NCBI GenBank assembly: GCA_027579435.1
Contig: JANBPK010000872.1
Location: 24,968-88,967, forward strand
From: Candolleomyces eurysporus
Taxonomy: Eukaryota > Basidiomycota > Agaricomycetes > Agaricales > Psathyrellaceae
Length of the DNA stretch: 64,000 bases
Direction: 5' to 3'
In this document: positions 48,328-61,538 of the stretch, piece after piece
Position numbering within the stretch: position 1 is the stretch's first letter
How the letters are laid out: every line of letters begins with the position of its first letter
Program-made: the position numbers and the translations under genes
Notes under the pieces: generated by a model
The model's database searches: none
What the model was told of the DNA's origin: nothing
What the model saw: the letters and a program-made list of their open reading frames with translations, nothing else

Positions 48328-49048
48328 GTTGGCTGTGGATTTGGTCGATGCAGTCACACCAGTCACAGTTTCTGATGGTATCGAGACTGGGCTGGCCGGC
48401 ATATCCGTCCGCCATCACCGGCGCTCCCGACGGTGGTTCCGGGGTCCTTGCGAAAACTCACTCCGCCTCTGACTCCGACAAAAAGCTCGATATCCTCCGA
48501 GCCACCATGTCCAAATGTGTCTGGAAAGGTCACAAATTTAAGCGATAGCACTGATTGGTAGCATAAAGTCAATCAAGACGCCAAATTTCATCCTTCTGCT
48601 CTAGTAGCTTTTGAGGGTGTAGTATTCATAGCAATTTCAAGTTCTAGTTGACTGTAGGTGAGTCGACATCCGACAAATTCGGTGTTCAGACTGACTTTCT
48701 TCGCGCTCACAGCCCTGCCAGAGTTCAGGGAGATCATGATTTCGTATGACTGACGGGCTGCGATCCCGATTCAGTGCATTCCCAAAACGCAGCAGGCGTA
48801 GAGATGACGTTCCTGAATAGAAACAGTCTCGCGTTGCCGTTCTCGGAGATCGCGATTGCTACCAGATACCTCCGTACAAGCGGTAGCGCCATCAACAAAG
48901 CGGCCAGGAGATCTTTCCCCTCCATGATTTTACGGTCCGACGGGCGCATTGGAAGGTATTTAAACAATTACGCGCCTTTCGGTATGTTTCGCCACCCCAT
49001 CTTTGCAGCGTTAGTATCTTCTCGAGACGCACTATGCATCCCGTTCCT
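48328..49048. promoter_or_regulatory. Divergent region, Y14 / small MYND gene
   Basis: About 720 bases. TATTTAAA-type TATA box at 48957-48965, 85-90 bases before the MYND start codon at 49049. No other coding signal. Confidence 0.5.
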
Positions 49049-49768
49049 ATGATAAGTCACCCTTGTGCAATCTGCGGCAGGTCCACCTCTATGTGGTGTT
49101 CTCGCTGTCAGAGATCATGGTATTGCTCACCAGAGCACTTGCGGGAGGTGAGTTACCAATGTTCCATATTTTGGGGGATCGCGTACTAAAGGACCTGCAG
49201 GACTGGGCACGTCACCGCCGCGACTGTGTCCCCGCAACCTCATCGAGCTCCGACCAACAACCAGCGTACAATGTCAATATGATTGCTACTCCACCACCCG
49301 CTGAACCACAAATCGTCACTGTGACGGCAATCTATTTCAAGCCCGAGGACGGTGCGTCTTAACATTGTCTAACAAAAAACATGTTTGAGCTCATTTACGC
49401 AAAAAGAGCGCCCTCGCGTAATCTCTGTGGACTGTCGACCGTCTCACAAACCGTCACAGGGCATTTGCCCGGTTCCCCTGATCCAATCTTTGTTTCCGGA
49501 CGGTCCTTGTGAAGGGATAATCCTGACACAAGGGCTGAACGGCGAACCTCTCCGGTTTCCCTTGCACCTCTGGTATTCGCCTGCTTCGTTGAAGAAGGGA
49601 GCACCAGTGAACCGTGCCATTTCTCACATCACATCGGATGCTGCACCCAAAGCTTGGTGTGGCCCGGTTATCGTGCTGAAGTTCAGCGGTTCTCGACGCC
49701 AAGGGTATGCAGACGCTGGAACGAACGACTTGCCAGCGTTATCGGCATACTTTCTGGCCTACAAGTAG
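49049..49768 (+). CDS. Small MYND zinc finger protein
   Basis: Three exons: 49049 to about 49147, about 49190 to 49351, and about 49407 to 49768. The first two join to a complete MYND finger: SHPCAICGRSTSMWCSRC (C-x2-C, C-x2-C), SWYCSPEHLRE, then DWARHRRDC with the last His and Cys. The finger binds proline-rich partners in known members. The C-terminal half (RPRVISVDCRPSHKP, DGPCEGIILTQGLNG, AWCGPVIVLKFSG, AYFLAYK) is compact and looks like a conserved domain of mushroom MYND proteins, function unknown. Splice phases are consistent (HLRE|DLQDW and ED|ER), and a TATA box upstream supports the start. It is unrelated in layout to the DUF4470 MYND gene at 3-5 kb. Confidence 0.82.
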
Positions 49769-52557
49769 ACCCTGGTGTGTTTTCGCTTGGTGCTTCGGAT
49801 CATGGCTGTTGCTTGTGTGCTGATAACTCCTCAGGTCTAATGTTTCGCAGCTCCACAACTTACCACCTGTATTCTCGGAGCCATCACACGAGTCAATTCG
49901 GCTCGTCAATGCTGCCTGGTGCAGCGAGGACTTTTCGCGCCTTCGCGTACACCTCTTACCCTGTCTGTATCTGACCACAAATACTCACTTTAAAAGGTGA
50001 CTCTGTAGCCATACTCTCCCGTTCCCAGTACATCTTCCCTCCTTGTAAATCAGCTCTAGATGCGTCTTTTGACCACACACGCCGTAATGTTCTATCATAT
50101 CATTCGCATATACATAATTTGAAAAAGTTGAACCATGTCATAACACTATAGGAGACCTCGAAGCTGCTACTAGCACATCTGGACAGAAAGCCTAGATCAT
50201 CCCTTCGCCTTCTACTCGATGGATAGGCATCTCTGGCACCCAGGAAGGGTCTTCGTCAACCTATTGCCACGTGCTATGAAACCGGACATCTAGCCTTTTT
50301 CTCCACAAGGACATATCCCGGACCCTCCACACAGGTCAGGGTAGGGACATCATTGAACATCATTGATGGGCAGAGCATCGCGGTTGAATAGCCGTTGCTG
50401 TTAGCGTGTCTTTGTTTTCAGCCTGGAATTGCCATGACTTCCCGTCGATGCAGCACATCATGTCTGTACCGACCGACCGACGATGGCTGGGAATGTGTGG
50501 CAAGTTTCATGGGATCCCGAAGAGCTATATTCGCAACAGTGCACACACTTCGCGACGATTTTGGATATTAGCCCGCTAGCGAGTGGCGGACATCTCAGAG
50601 CGCTCAGGATGAGCGCCAACAAAATATCTCCCTCTTGTCAGCTTGAACCCTGCTTTCGCAGGCTGTTTCTCGGGCATCGAATTGGTATACCGCTCAGTAT
50701 CCCCCTCTGACGTCTCGTTGACTTATTTGCCCTTGGTCCGTTGATGATTCCCAGGGTTTTCTCCCACTGGCAACAGTTGGGAAGTAGGACCGGTGTTTCA
50801 GACGTCAGTTTAGGTGCCCCATTTCAATTGTTGATGTGTCGGAGGCTCTAAACCAACCGTTCCCGGGTAACGAGATGTGGGTTACGTGCAAGGCCCTTGA
50901 GCGTATTGTGCTAATGTCGCTATGGGCGGTTTGTGCACACAGCGCTTACCCACTTGCGGGACAAACCTTCATTCAAGCAAGTGGGGCTGTGTGAAACAGA
51001 GCCTTTCTCCGACGACGGGCTCCCTAGAATACTTAAAACCGCACCTTGAAGTGAGTAGAGCCCGAGGAAAGGCTGAATAAACGCATAACGCCGATCAGAA
51101 TGCCCTATCTGATTTCCGAGTCGTATAAAAGTTTATTACGAGCATCGGTAGAAGCTGAGCAGCGTCAGTCACAATGCGTAGCCCCGCTACTTATGGAACT
51201 CAGGAAACGAAACTGGCAGTGAATCTCCACTTGGAAGCATTTTATTGGTGCAGGTGCTTACCCGAACTCTAATGTTCGAAAACGCTCAGGAATCTGGTGA
51301 ACCGTATCATCACCTAATGGACAGCTTTAATCTAATCGGACCGCTCATGGAAGGGGGAAGGAACTTGTCAGCGGCCGTATCGGGTAGCTTTCTNACTCGT
51401 TTCTAGTTGTGAAATTTAACGGACAGTATGACTGGTGTACAATCTTCTGGTACAGAATTACCNGAGAAGCATTAATTATAATGTCTCATCTTTTGAAATG
51501 ATTCCGTATNCTTTTTGGAGCAAGCAGGCTGTGCAGTCACTGAGCTGATAGTAGAAACGAGCCAGAAAGACCTTCTATAATATCTTTACCTTCATCGCCA
51601 GTTGCACGCCAATTCGCTGGTTTTAAACAAGGGTTGCATGCTCCGGGTCTAGAGGCGAAGCACGACGGGCGCATATCCCTGCAGCTCGGCGCGCCCACAC
51701 TCGACATTTGGATTGGGGCACTTACCCTTACGGCCAGAGACGACAGTCCTTGGCGATGCGTTGAATCGGAGAAACTGGAACACGATCGAAAGATAGACAG
51801 CGAACAGGTCCAGACTCAATTAGTTCTCTGGCATTCACAGTGCCAGTGAAAGATGGGCCGATATCATCTGATGTTTCTGAATGACTGACGAGGGGGAAGT
51901 GAAAGTACTGCGCACGCCGCCTGCATGCACAAGGGCCCCTCATAATTCGTCCAATAAGATTTCACCATCTCCAGCTTCCTACCAATTCGTAACAACATGA
52001 TGCAATAAGTGGTGCTTCAGATGGACTGTTCAAGTGCCACTTCTCCTCATAGTAAGCAAAGATTAATTCATAAAACAGAACGCTGTTTCGGAAAATTATA
52101 TTGAATTGATTGCCCTGGAATCTCTCATGTCGATGTTCTATCGATAATCAGCTGGACAGTCTGTGGATGTTGAATGGGCGGTGAAGGACCAATTCAAGTT
52201 CGGCGGACTTTACTCGAGCTTCCCGTTGATCGAGTCCTTATTTCGTCCCGGTTGGCTGGAAAGTGACCAGCTTACCATCCAGCCTCAAGTTTCTTCCGTA
52301 TGTCTCCCCTGCTTGGGTCGAGGGACCGTCGTTTCGCGCCTTTTCGTTACTTACGCAGAACGCGCCCACTCGCACCCACTCCGCCCCGACGTTTTCTGAC
52401 GCGTCGATCTGTCACTTTTACGTAGTCCGAGTCACGGCGGCCGCTCTCCCGTTTCGAGCTCTCGAGTCAGCTATCCGAGCGAGAATGACATCCTATTAAC
52501 TAGTTAGGATAGATAACTGTATGCAATATGCTACATTGAATGGTGAGGTAAATCTAT
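49769..52557. other. Gene-poor region, 2.8 kb
   Basis: No gene recognised between the small MYND gene and the Doa10 stop. Open frames are short and lack domains; one at 50483-50710 has a few leucine-rich residues but no start context. A few Ns (51394, 51463, 51510) show low sequence quality. Part will be 3' UTR of both neighbours, which converge here. Confidence 0.5.
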
Positions 52558-55500
52558 TCATAATGGACTCTCTTCTCCACGTACTCCCCCATTAGGGGAT
52601 ATCTCTGCTACCCTCTCCAGTTCAGGTTCATGATTCCTCAGCCGCAATTCGACCAAAAATTCTTTATCACGTATAGACTGGGACCAGGAAGCGAGGATGT
52701 CATAGACCACGAAGCTGGACCTGATTAACCCTGCGATCATGAAGATGGCAGGGTACAAGTTAACTAGGACAGCTCCAATCAGCGGATAGCTCTTTTGGGT
52801 CAAGGGCGGAGAATACGTACATATTACATTCCTATGAGGGGCGAAGGCTGGAACGATATGCCGGATGAGCTGTACTCCCAGGCCAGGAACAAGAATCATT
52901 CCCAAAAGACCTCCAAGCAATGGTGCAATTACTTCCTTGGTTGCGGTGATTGGATCGAGGCGAACCCACCCATTGGCCATGATCTAAAACGAAGAAATTA
53001 AAAACTCGGGTCAGTCCAAGCTCAAAATCTTGAAACAACGCAACGCGACCCACATGATGGAGGCCTTGTGTCACCTGATTGGGTGGATGGAGTTGGGTTA
53101 CATGCAAAGCAATCTTCCCATACAGAAGGCCGAGTGCCCATGCATCAACAAGTCTAACCCTTGGAACAAGCCCCGGGGTCACTGCCGACCGAATCGGCAG
53201 GACGATATACAGATCGACGACCATGGCAAGCAGAATGGGGATTACGACACCCAACGAGATGCCCATGTAAAGGGTCTTCGCACTCCACAGCAGACTGCGC
53301 TTGAACACAAGGATTCGAAGATCGGCATGTGGTCCATCGTCGACGCGTACACGCTGACGCCGTTTGTCCAATCGATCAACAGCCTTACCGGCAAGATAGC
53401 AACCCCATAGGAGATAAAACCCTACCAGGAAGGAATACCCATCATGTATCTCCCGGGCAGTATAGACCTCGAACACGCTGCGACCAAGCTGGATGGGGAT
53501 GGCGACTGCAAGCCCCAAAAGGACTGCACAGACCGACCATAGAGACAAGACGAAGGACACAAGACGATACCGGAAGAGTGGAGGGATGAAAACGATCATG
53601 TAGTCCTTGCTTGGATCGTGTTTGGCCTTCTCCGCTTCCCTGTTCTGCTGTTCGAGGAGTTTGGCTGCTTCCTCGTCCACGGGGGCACCGTCTTCATGAA
53701 CTTGAGCAGTGGCTCGAACGTCTCGCGGGAGGGCNAGGTAGTCGGTGGCAGGAACCCTTCGGAAAGTGCCATCTACGACGCCTTTGTCCTCGCTGTCCCC
53801 GCTAGNATCCGATCCACCAAACGGCCACCCCCGAGTCGGGACTTCCTCAGCCGGATGTCGACCCCCGAAGAAGTACGATGTAAGCCTGAAATGTCTGGCA
53901 AGATATTTCCATATTTTCGCTGCCAACTGCTTGACGGCGCGTTTTGGTCGGAAGTGATGCATCGTCTGTGGTAAAACCAAATGCAGGAATAATAGGTCCA
54001 CNGGCACATTTGATAGGGGTTCCCTAAANAAAGGCACTGAGTACCAGCTGTTTCATGATGTGAAAATTTGTGACGCACCGATTTTTCCAACGGAAGGGCA
54101 TTATCGACTTATTCCCGAGAACCAATAAGCCAGCGACACTGCCAACAACACAAGCGACCACGACAGAATACATGATCCCGCTGACACAAATCTTCCTCAG
54201 CTGTGTGAAGGTAGGCCGTTCGAGAATGTCACGAATTGGGTGTGCATTCTGGTCTTGTGGGTCTTTGATGAACCACATCGCTCCAGGTCTCATGATGCTT
54301 CGGCATCCCGACAGTAAAACGGCAAATGAATACCTGTATCACGCATTAGTTGGCTTGGAGCCAGGGTAAGTTGATAGGGAAAGCTTACATGAACAGCGTN
54401 CCGGCAATCCAATGATAGAACATGGCCGTCAGCGGTGCCTGGGAGAAGAAGGCGATGCGAGATTGAATGTTCGCTTCTGGGAAAAGCCAGATTGTGCAAG
54501 CATCAAGGACAACGCCACAGCCAAGAGGGAACACCACGAGTTCGATGAAAATGAAGCCAGCAACCTAAAAAAAATTTGGACGATCAGGACTGGTAAAGGC
54601 AACTTCGGACGTAGAGCGTGCTCTTACTTTGACCACAAGCAGCTGCTGCCTGATCGCATTCCTAATCGCGCGACCTGCTGTTCTAGCATTTCCTACCGTC
54701 AGGAGGTTCAGGTAGATGGCGAGCATGAGCCCGAAAACGGAGTATCCTAAGACGATGGCGAACACCTTGTTCGATGGTCCGTTGCCCACCGCCATCCGTG
54801 TCCAGGCCACCAAGGAAGCTGTGGAGGACAGTCTGACCTGCTTGCCCAAAAGCGCNAAGTAAGGTTCAAAGAACCGGGCAGATTCCGGGAACAAGAATTC
54901 AGGCTCCGGAGTCGGAACAGTGTCNNCGATTGGAGGCGCGGGAGACCAGAAGGCGAAACTGGACAAGGGCTTCTCGAAGATTTCCAGAGATTGTTCGTAC
55001 TATGACGAGATATCGGTGTCAAAGCAAAAAAAAAAGCGGAGATNNGAGTACGTACGAGTTTGTTAGAAAACTGCGAGATGTTGTCGGCTGTGCTATTACC
55101 AAAGAGGCTGGCAGTTACGGTAGTTGCAATCGAACTTGACGCATGTACAAACTTCCGGAGCAGCTGGAACCANGGCGGAAGCAAAAACCGGGTAATGACA
55201 TATGCGATAGAATCAACGATGGGGTCTGTCACAAGCCTCATAGCTTTGATTGGTAAGTGGACGATTTGCAGCATGCGTTGAGGATCGAGCTGTCGAAAAC
55301 AAGAGNTTAATTCTTCGGCATGTNGCGGAGTGTAAATCAACGCACCGTCAGAAGAGCTGTCGTTTTGCCGACCGTGAAGGGNATCCAGATACACAAACCA
55401 ATTGCGGTGTCGAGGACGAAGACCATCAGCGCAGCCTGTAGAGTATTTAGCACAGATTCTTGCCGTCAAATCAATGTAAAAACAGACATTTTGGAAGACT

Positions 55501-57794
55501 CCGAAGATAGGTCCCCGCATTCCAATCGCTGTAGACTCTGTCAGAAATTGCTCTTCGTGGAATCAAGTCAACACACCTTCAAGAGCGCCCTCCATGTCAT
55601 CCTCGACGTTCCCATCGAGGTCATCGTTGAAATCGAAATCACCGTTCTCATCATTCCCTTGTTGGACACCGTTCACAGGAGGATTGCCATTTGGGTTCTG
55701 CTGCTGTGGATTTCCTTCNGGGGGAACAGGAGCGGCGACTTCCCGCATCCTCTCAGCTTCTTCCTCATCCACAAAGAAAATATCCTCGGCATCTTCGTCG
55801 TCGTCGTCATCTTCATCATCCCGCTCAAACTGGACCAATGGAAGCAACCGTGGAGGTATATCAGGTTGACCTAGATCGTCTTCCACTCGATGCCAACCCC
55901 CATCATCCTCATCCGTGTCGTCGCTATCAGACANCAATTCTAACCCGTTACNATCATGAGTCGAGCGAGGGACAAGGTCGTCTTCCATTACGTTCAGTGG
56001 GGTTGGATCGTCTTCTTCGTCTGTGGCTAGGCCATGGCTTGCATCTTGGCTCGACTGTCTTGGTGTGTCGAAATAACTTGATCCACTAGAGGGACCTGGT
56101 TCNATATCGAACAACTCCTCTGGAGGGTGATATGTAGCAAGGCCTGGAGATCCCACCGGCGATCTACCTGGCGATATGGTAAACGAGGCGCCAGAGTTGG
56201 CCATAGCCATCGTAGAGGCCGGTAAGATTGGCCGGCGTTGAGAAGGTCCAGGCTCATCTAGGCGTGCAGCAGGAGTCTCCGCGGGCGTGCTAGGTGAAGA
56301 ACTTGGGCTCCACGAGCTGATAGAGTAAGGTATATCACCCTTTGGCGGTTGCAATGTGACTGGGGGGAAGAAGGTCGAACTCGAACTTGCTTGAGATTCC
56401 GAACTTGAAACCGGTGGCGTCAGCCATTCCGGTACCTCTGTCTCGTCGTCGCCGGTACTGCTGGACGGTGGAGCGGCCTTGAAAGTAAAATCGAAAGTCT
56501 GATCACTGGGCAAAAGTGGTGAGCCTGGTTTTCGTCGGAGCTCGCGTTTCGCGACAGTTGCTCGCCTACGGGCTGCAAGAACGCGGGCCGTCTTTACCCT
56601 GCGCTTGTACTCAGGCCCACGCATACGCTCGAGGAAATCAATTTCGCTCGGTTTAGGCATCCCATCCAATCTAGAGTCGTCCGTTCCACGATTAAGGCGT
56701 TTAGCCTCCCTGTGCCCAGATCCGTCACCGAGAGAAGTCTCTGGTCGAGGTCGCTCTTTTGCGGTCTCTTCTCCCTGATCCCGAGCCCGCAGGCGGTCCA
56801 GTGCTCGAATAGCGTCATGTTGGTGCCTGGCAAAGACATCTGGTTCGGGGAAACCTTCAATCCTTTGCATGAGCGGTGGCCGTGGTGGGGGCTGGGGCTC
56901 GGGGATTACAGGAATATTGGCCTGGTCCTCTGGCATGACATCTTCGTCTTCGAATAGGCCAGGTCTTGCATTTTGGGATATCCANTCTCGCAGGAGGAAA
57001 ACGGCCACGAAAGTCAGAACGATGAGTGCTGCAATGATTTGACCGGCGAAGATGTCCGCTGATAGTGAGATCCACGCAGGATGTGTCGTGATGCGACTAA
57101 TAAGATTCTTCGTGTCCGGGATTCCACCTTCGTAACGGACCTTCTGGAAAAGAGAGAGGGTTTCGTTGTGATTCGGTCGTGACCTGTTGCTGATCCACCA
57201 TGCACTAAGAACGTAAACAATAAGCCCGTAAACAGCATTGAAAGAGAAAGTCCGGCGTACGTGGATTCGCCCATCGAGAAATACATTCTCCATGTCCAAA
57301 TCGTAATCCAAGGCAGTACAGCGAGCCATATGATGGCAACAGCGATCACCCGAATGACGAGCAGTATTGCGAAAAAGAATTGCTGAATGAGGCGGCGCAG
57401 AAGGAGGAGCGGAGGGAGGTGTGACGGCATATTGGGTGCGTAGACTGCGTGGCTTGGATAAGCTTTTCAATGCCTTTGAGGTCAGGAGTGAGCTAACCTT
57501 TAGTGAATGAATAGGGATGCTTGCAGACATCGCAGGTCTTCTTCTTGCTGTGGGCCAGCCATGTNGTTAGGCTGAAATTGCGTTAGAAAGTGTTCCGGGT
57601 GCGATGACTCGGCGACCTACCAATCCTGGTGAATATACCGAATGGTGCCCGAGCATTTGCAAGGATGAAACAGTGGCTGGTCNGGCTCAGCGGGCGCACT
57701 GCATATCCGACAAGTATCTAATAGATGTGTTAGGGAAATATCCTGAACGGTAGAGTAACCTGGGGTACATGCCTTGTTCCTCGGCCTCCTGCAT
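52558..57794 (-). CDS. ER ubiquitin ligase Doa10/MARCH6
   Basis: Multi-span ER membrane E3 of the ERAD-C pathway, working with Ubc6/Ubc7-type E2s. Exon 1 is only 22 bases (MQEAEEQ), joined through a GC-AG intron to the RING-CH: DTCRICSAPAEPDQPLFHPC, KCSGTIRYIHQDC and, after the next intron, LTTWLAHSKKKTCDVCKHPY. This fills the C4HC3 pattern; the Cys in HQDC is split by an intron. The conserved TD region near 54,300 reads WFIKDPQDQNAHPIRDIL, then EPLSNVPVDLLFLHLVLPQT; many membrane segments (for example YSVVVACVVGSVAGLLVLG) follow. A long acidic, Ser/Pro-rich cytosolic stretch lies between (55.6-56.9 kb). The C-terminus ends at 52558. In-frame Ns here are real bases, not insertions. About 15 exons. 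Confidence 0.93.
57718..57772 (-). other. GC-AG intron 1 of the Doa10 gene
   Basis: Donor AAG|GCATGT and acceptor TTAG join ...GAA CAA G with AT ACT TGT, rebuilding the Asp of DTCRIC. The nearest GT alternative (GCAT|GTACCC) shifts the frame. Length is 55 bases, like other introns here. Confidence 0.65.
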
Positions 57795-58392
57795 TGCGGC
57801 TTATAGAGCCTCACAGTTCACCTAAGAACTGTGTGTCTTCCGGGACCAGCTATTAGTGTTTTCCAGTCAGTAGCAGGCTATCGAGGATATCGACTGGGGT
57901 TCGCGTGAGCGCTGCAGAGAACAATGGTGGTAGTTGGAGAGCTGCTCCAGCGGCTGTTTGTGTCTGCATGATGTCGCCGGAGCTGGAAATACGGCACGTG
58001 TAAACGACGCAATGATGATCAAACTCTGTTCTCCTTCAAGTTGGTACTTGGTTGGTACTACCTGATATGTGAGTGTTCTTGAATCCNGAATGCTAAGAGG
58101 TTTACTCTACCGTGGGTGTCGGAAGAGCTCTCTCCAAAAATCAGGTTCAAGTCATGTACGTTCAGTCAATTATTCCCAACAATTACGAGCTGCATCGCTC
58201 ACCAATTCTCAGGTATTCTTTGTGCTGTATATCCAAAAGCCGCTTTCGGATGGCAGGAAATATGATGTTTGAGAGTTGCCTGCGGACCTCGAGGGCTGAC
58301 CCACTAAGCGTGGGCAGTCCAATATGAAATGAACGCATCTACAAGAAATGCGGCAGACATCCTTAGCTTGCACCCTTCTCCATCCCCCAGCT
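57795..58392. promoter_or_regulatory. Divergent promoter, Doa10 / S53 peptidase
   Basis: About 600 bases between two start codons. No TATA box stands out. A short plus-strand open stretch at 58069-58327 has no recognisable product and is not called. Confidence 0.45.
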
Positions 58393-61063
58393 ATGTGGCT
58401 GACTCTCTTGCTCTGCTCTATCCTNGCCTTCGTTGCAGCTACGCCGTTGCACGAGCTGTGGGATGTGATTGCCGTCAAGCACTCTTGGTCTGATATACCC
58501 AGGGGATGGAGCTACGACTCGACGCCTCCCGGTAACCACATGTTTGACTTGCACATTGGACTAACTCAGCCTCGTATTGATGAGCTCCTTGGCCACCTAA
58601 TGGAAGTCAGCGAACCCACCCACCCACGGTATGNATTTACTCGCAGCCATGGATCTCATCTGATCTAGGCATTCCAGCTACGGGCAACATCTCACCAAAG
58701 AAGAAGCTGAGGAATTAGTTTCTTCCAACTTGGGGACCGTTGACACCGTCAAGAACTGGCTGACATTTCACGGGATCGATGCCTCGAGGATTACCCACCG
58801 CAAAGGTGGCGGCGACTGGCTCATCGTTCGGGTAACAGTGACAGAGGCAGAGCAACTCCTCGATACCGAGTATCACGTCTACCGCCACGAACCTTCCGGC
58901 GAAACGATCGTCCGAACTTTGTCATATTCTCTGCCACAAATTCTCCACCAGCACGTCGACATGATCGCTCCGACAACGTACTTTGGCACACTTCGAACCA
59001 TGCGCAGGACGAGTTTCCTGCAACCTGAGATCATTAGACCCTTGGATGAAGTGGGCTCACTTGCTGACCCCGTTATCGACCCACTTGCTGCAGACATCCC
59101 ACTCAGCTGTACGCTCAACGTCACCCCAGCTTGTCTTCGCTCCTTGTACAATTCCACCAACTACGTCCCCCGCTCAACCCACCAAAATCAGCTGGGCATC
59201 GCAGGATATTTGGATGAATACGCAAACGATGCCGATTTACAGGTCAGAGTTTGCTGTCTTATCGACGGAGGTTGATGTTCATGGGTATTCTAGACGTTTC
59301 TAGCTATGTTTCGAAGTGATGCCAAAAACTTTACCGTCCCTACCATCCAAGTAAACGGCGGTGGGAATGACCAGAATAACCCTGGAATTGAAGTACGTGA
59401 TTGGGTGGAGTTTTCGATGATCGAACTCACCATTCTTGTCAGGCCAACCTCGACGTTCAGTATGCTTCTGCGATATCCTATCCAACTCCGAACATTTACT
59501 ACAGGTAGACCGCGCGATTCGTAGCTAGTCATCTATCCGCTAATGTCTGTCGCATCTAGTACTGGTGGCTCACCCCCTTTTACCCCCGACTCTGTGACTC
59601 CGAATAATACCAATGAGCCGTACCTCGAATGGCTCACTTACATGTTGAGTCAGCCAACCATACCGCAAGTTATCACTACCTCGTATGGCGATGATGAGCA
59701 AACGGTGAGCCCAGTAATCCGGCTGATCGCTCTTTTCTGACACTACTTACATAGGTTCCCGAAGATTACGCCAGACGAGTCTGCCAGACGTTTGCACAAA
59801 TGGGGGCAAGAGGGATAACTTTATTTTTCTCCAGCGGTGACTCTGGGTCAGTTCATTTGTCACCCATCTAGACTCAGTCCACTTACATGGCCAATCATAC
59901 AGCGTTGGAGGAGGCGACTGTAAGACAAATGACGGTACCGACAGAGTAATCTTCCAACCGATCTTCCCAGCGTCGTGAGTTTCCATCTCCCCGTCTCCAT
60001 CCTGGCTTTCATTTTCTCATGCCCGTTTATCCATTTTCAATTCTCTGAATGTATTCCCCCATCCATCCATCTACGATCTACTTTCCTGATTTTCCTTTTT
60101 CTATTGTCTCCAATTCCTTTCTCTTTTCTAAATCTATCTATCTACTTATTCGTACATCTCTCCATTGCAGATGTCCTTTTATTACGACCGTCGGCGGTAC
60201 CACGAGCGTAAACCCGGAAGTCGGTGTCAGCTTTTCTGGGGGCGGTTTCTCCAGATACTTCGCCCGGCCAGACTATCAAACAGGAGCTGTTTCGGAATTT
60301 CTAAGGAATTTGGGCGCGAAGTACGGAGATCTATACAAGTTGAGCCTGTTCCTGCCCCTGGCAACCTACTGTATTACTGACCCACACGCACTGCCTGGCG
60401 TTTGACTTGCGCGGCGTGTGTACAGCCGCGCAGGAAGGGCATACCCAGACATTTCTGCTCAAGCCAATAGGTTTCAGGTTGTCGTTGGCGGTGTGGTGGT
60501 GTCGGTTGCCGGAACCAGTGCCAGTGCGCCGGTACGTCTTTCCTCTGTTCAGAATTAATGTCACACTCAGCACGGGATGCGGGATGGCCGTTCTGTCTCC
60601 CGCTCCGTCCACCTCGTTTGATCCGAGACGCCGTCCCGAGCCATCCCCGAGTCCCAGCCGGTTGCCTTTACCTAACTAACTCATGACCTCGCATCTAGAC
60701 CGTAGCTGGGATCTTTGCGCTACTCAATGACTACCGATTATCGAGAGGTCAACCTCCGTTGGGTTTTATCAATCTTTTGATCTACTCCCCCAATGGATTT
60801 TCTGGGTTCAACGATATCACTTCGGGATCGAACCCTGGTTGTGGGACTGACGGTGAGCCTAAGCTGCCACAGCCATAGATTAACTCTAACCAGCGTTCCC
60901 ATTATCCTACTCCTTAGGATTTACTGCTACGCGTGGATGGGACCCAGTGAGCATTGCATCATGAGCGCTTTGATATGGAATGTCGCTGACCGCTGATTCC
61001 ATTTAGATAACTGGCCTTGGAACACCCAATTTTCCGAGGCTACAGGCATTATTTTCATCCTGA
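58393..61063 (+). CDS. Secreted S53 serine-carboxyl tripeptidyl peptidase (sedolisin)
   Basis: Acid tripeptidyl peptidase. Signal peptide [18 protein letters not shown] at the first ATG (58393). The prodomain ([20 protein letters not shown] to [11 protein letters not shown]) is the usual pro-kumamolisin type. The catalytic part shows [17 protein letters not shown] with the Glu-x3-Asp pair, [17 protein letters not shown] with the oxyanion Asp, and [23 protein letters not shown] with the nucleophile Ser. The calcium site residues lie in [12 protein letters not shown] and [14 protein letters not shown]. The stop is at 61061-61063. About ten exons. One intron (about 59977-60170, near 195 bases) is far longer than the others and is full of CCAT/CTAT repeats. 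A single N at 58426 is in frame and harmless. Confidence 0.93.
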
Positions 61064-61538
61064 TGGGTGGCTACGTGCTCCATCGCATCGAGCGCTTCTC
61101 ACTCTCGCAGCCTTCTCAATTCGCAATAGGCGCCCCCGTTGACGTGACCTGAATAGGAAAGTAGCCCCTGTGTACGACTACGTGCGAATGACCAGTTACT
61201 ACGCTGCACCCCAATCCTTTCTCTACTTTCTGTGGCACTACTTTTATTATATTACTTGGTATTTCTTTTTTTAGCGACAACGGAAAGCATTGTACCATCG
61301 ATACCAAACGACAGTTTAAATAACATCAGTCTCACGAATCTTCACTAACACAGTCAAAGCAATCACCCGATAGAACCTTTCAGTGCGTTTTTAAATGCAT
61401 CAATTGCGAGTGCAGCGTGCATACATATGGCATGTGTCCCTAGAGCGCTATGTGGCATACAAAATATAGAAGTACAGTATAAATTATAACAAAACAATGC
61501 GAGACAGTAAGAAAGGGAGAAGGGCAAGAAGCAGTCAA
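61064..61538. other. Convergent intergenic region, S53 peptidase / histone H3
   Basis: About 475 bases between stop codons. AT-rich, 3' UTR-like on both sides. Animal-type histone stem-loop was not seen, as expected for fungal polyadenylated histone mRNA. Confidence 0.45.
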
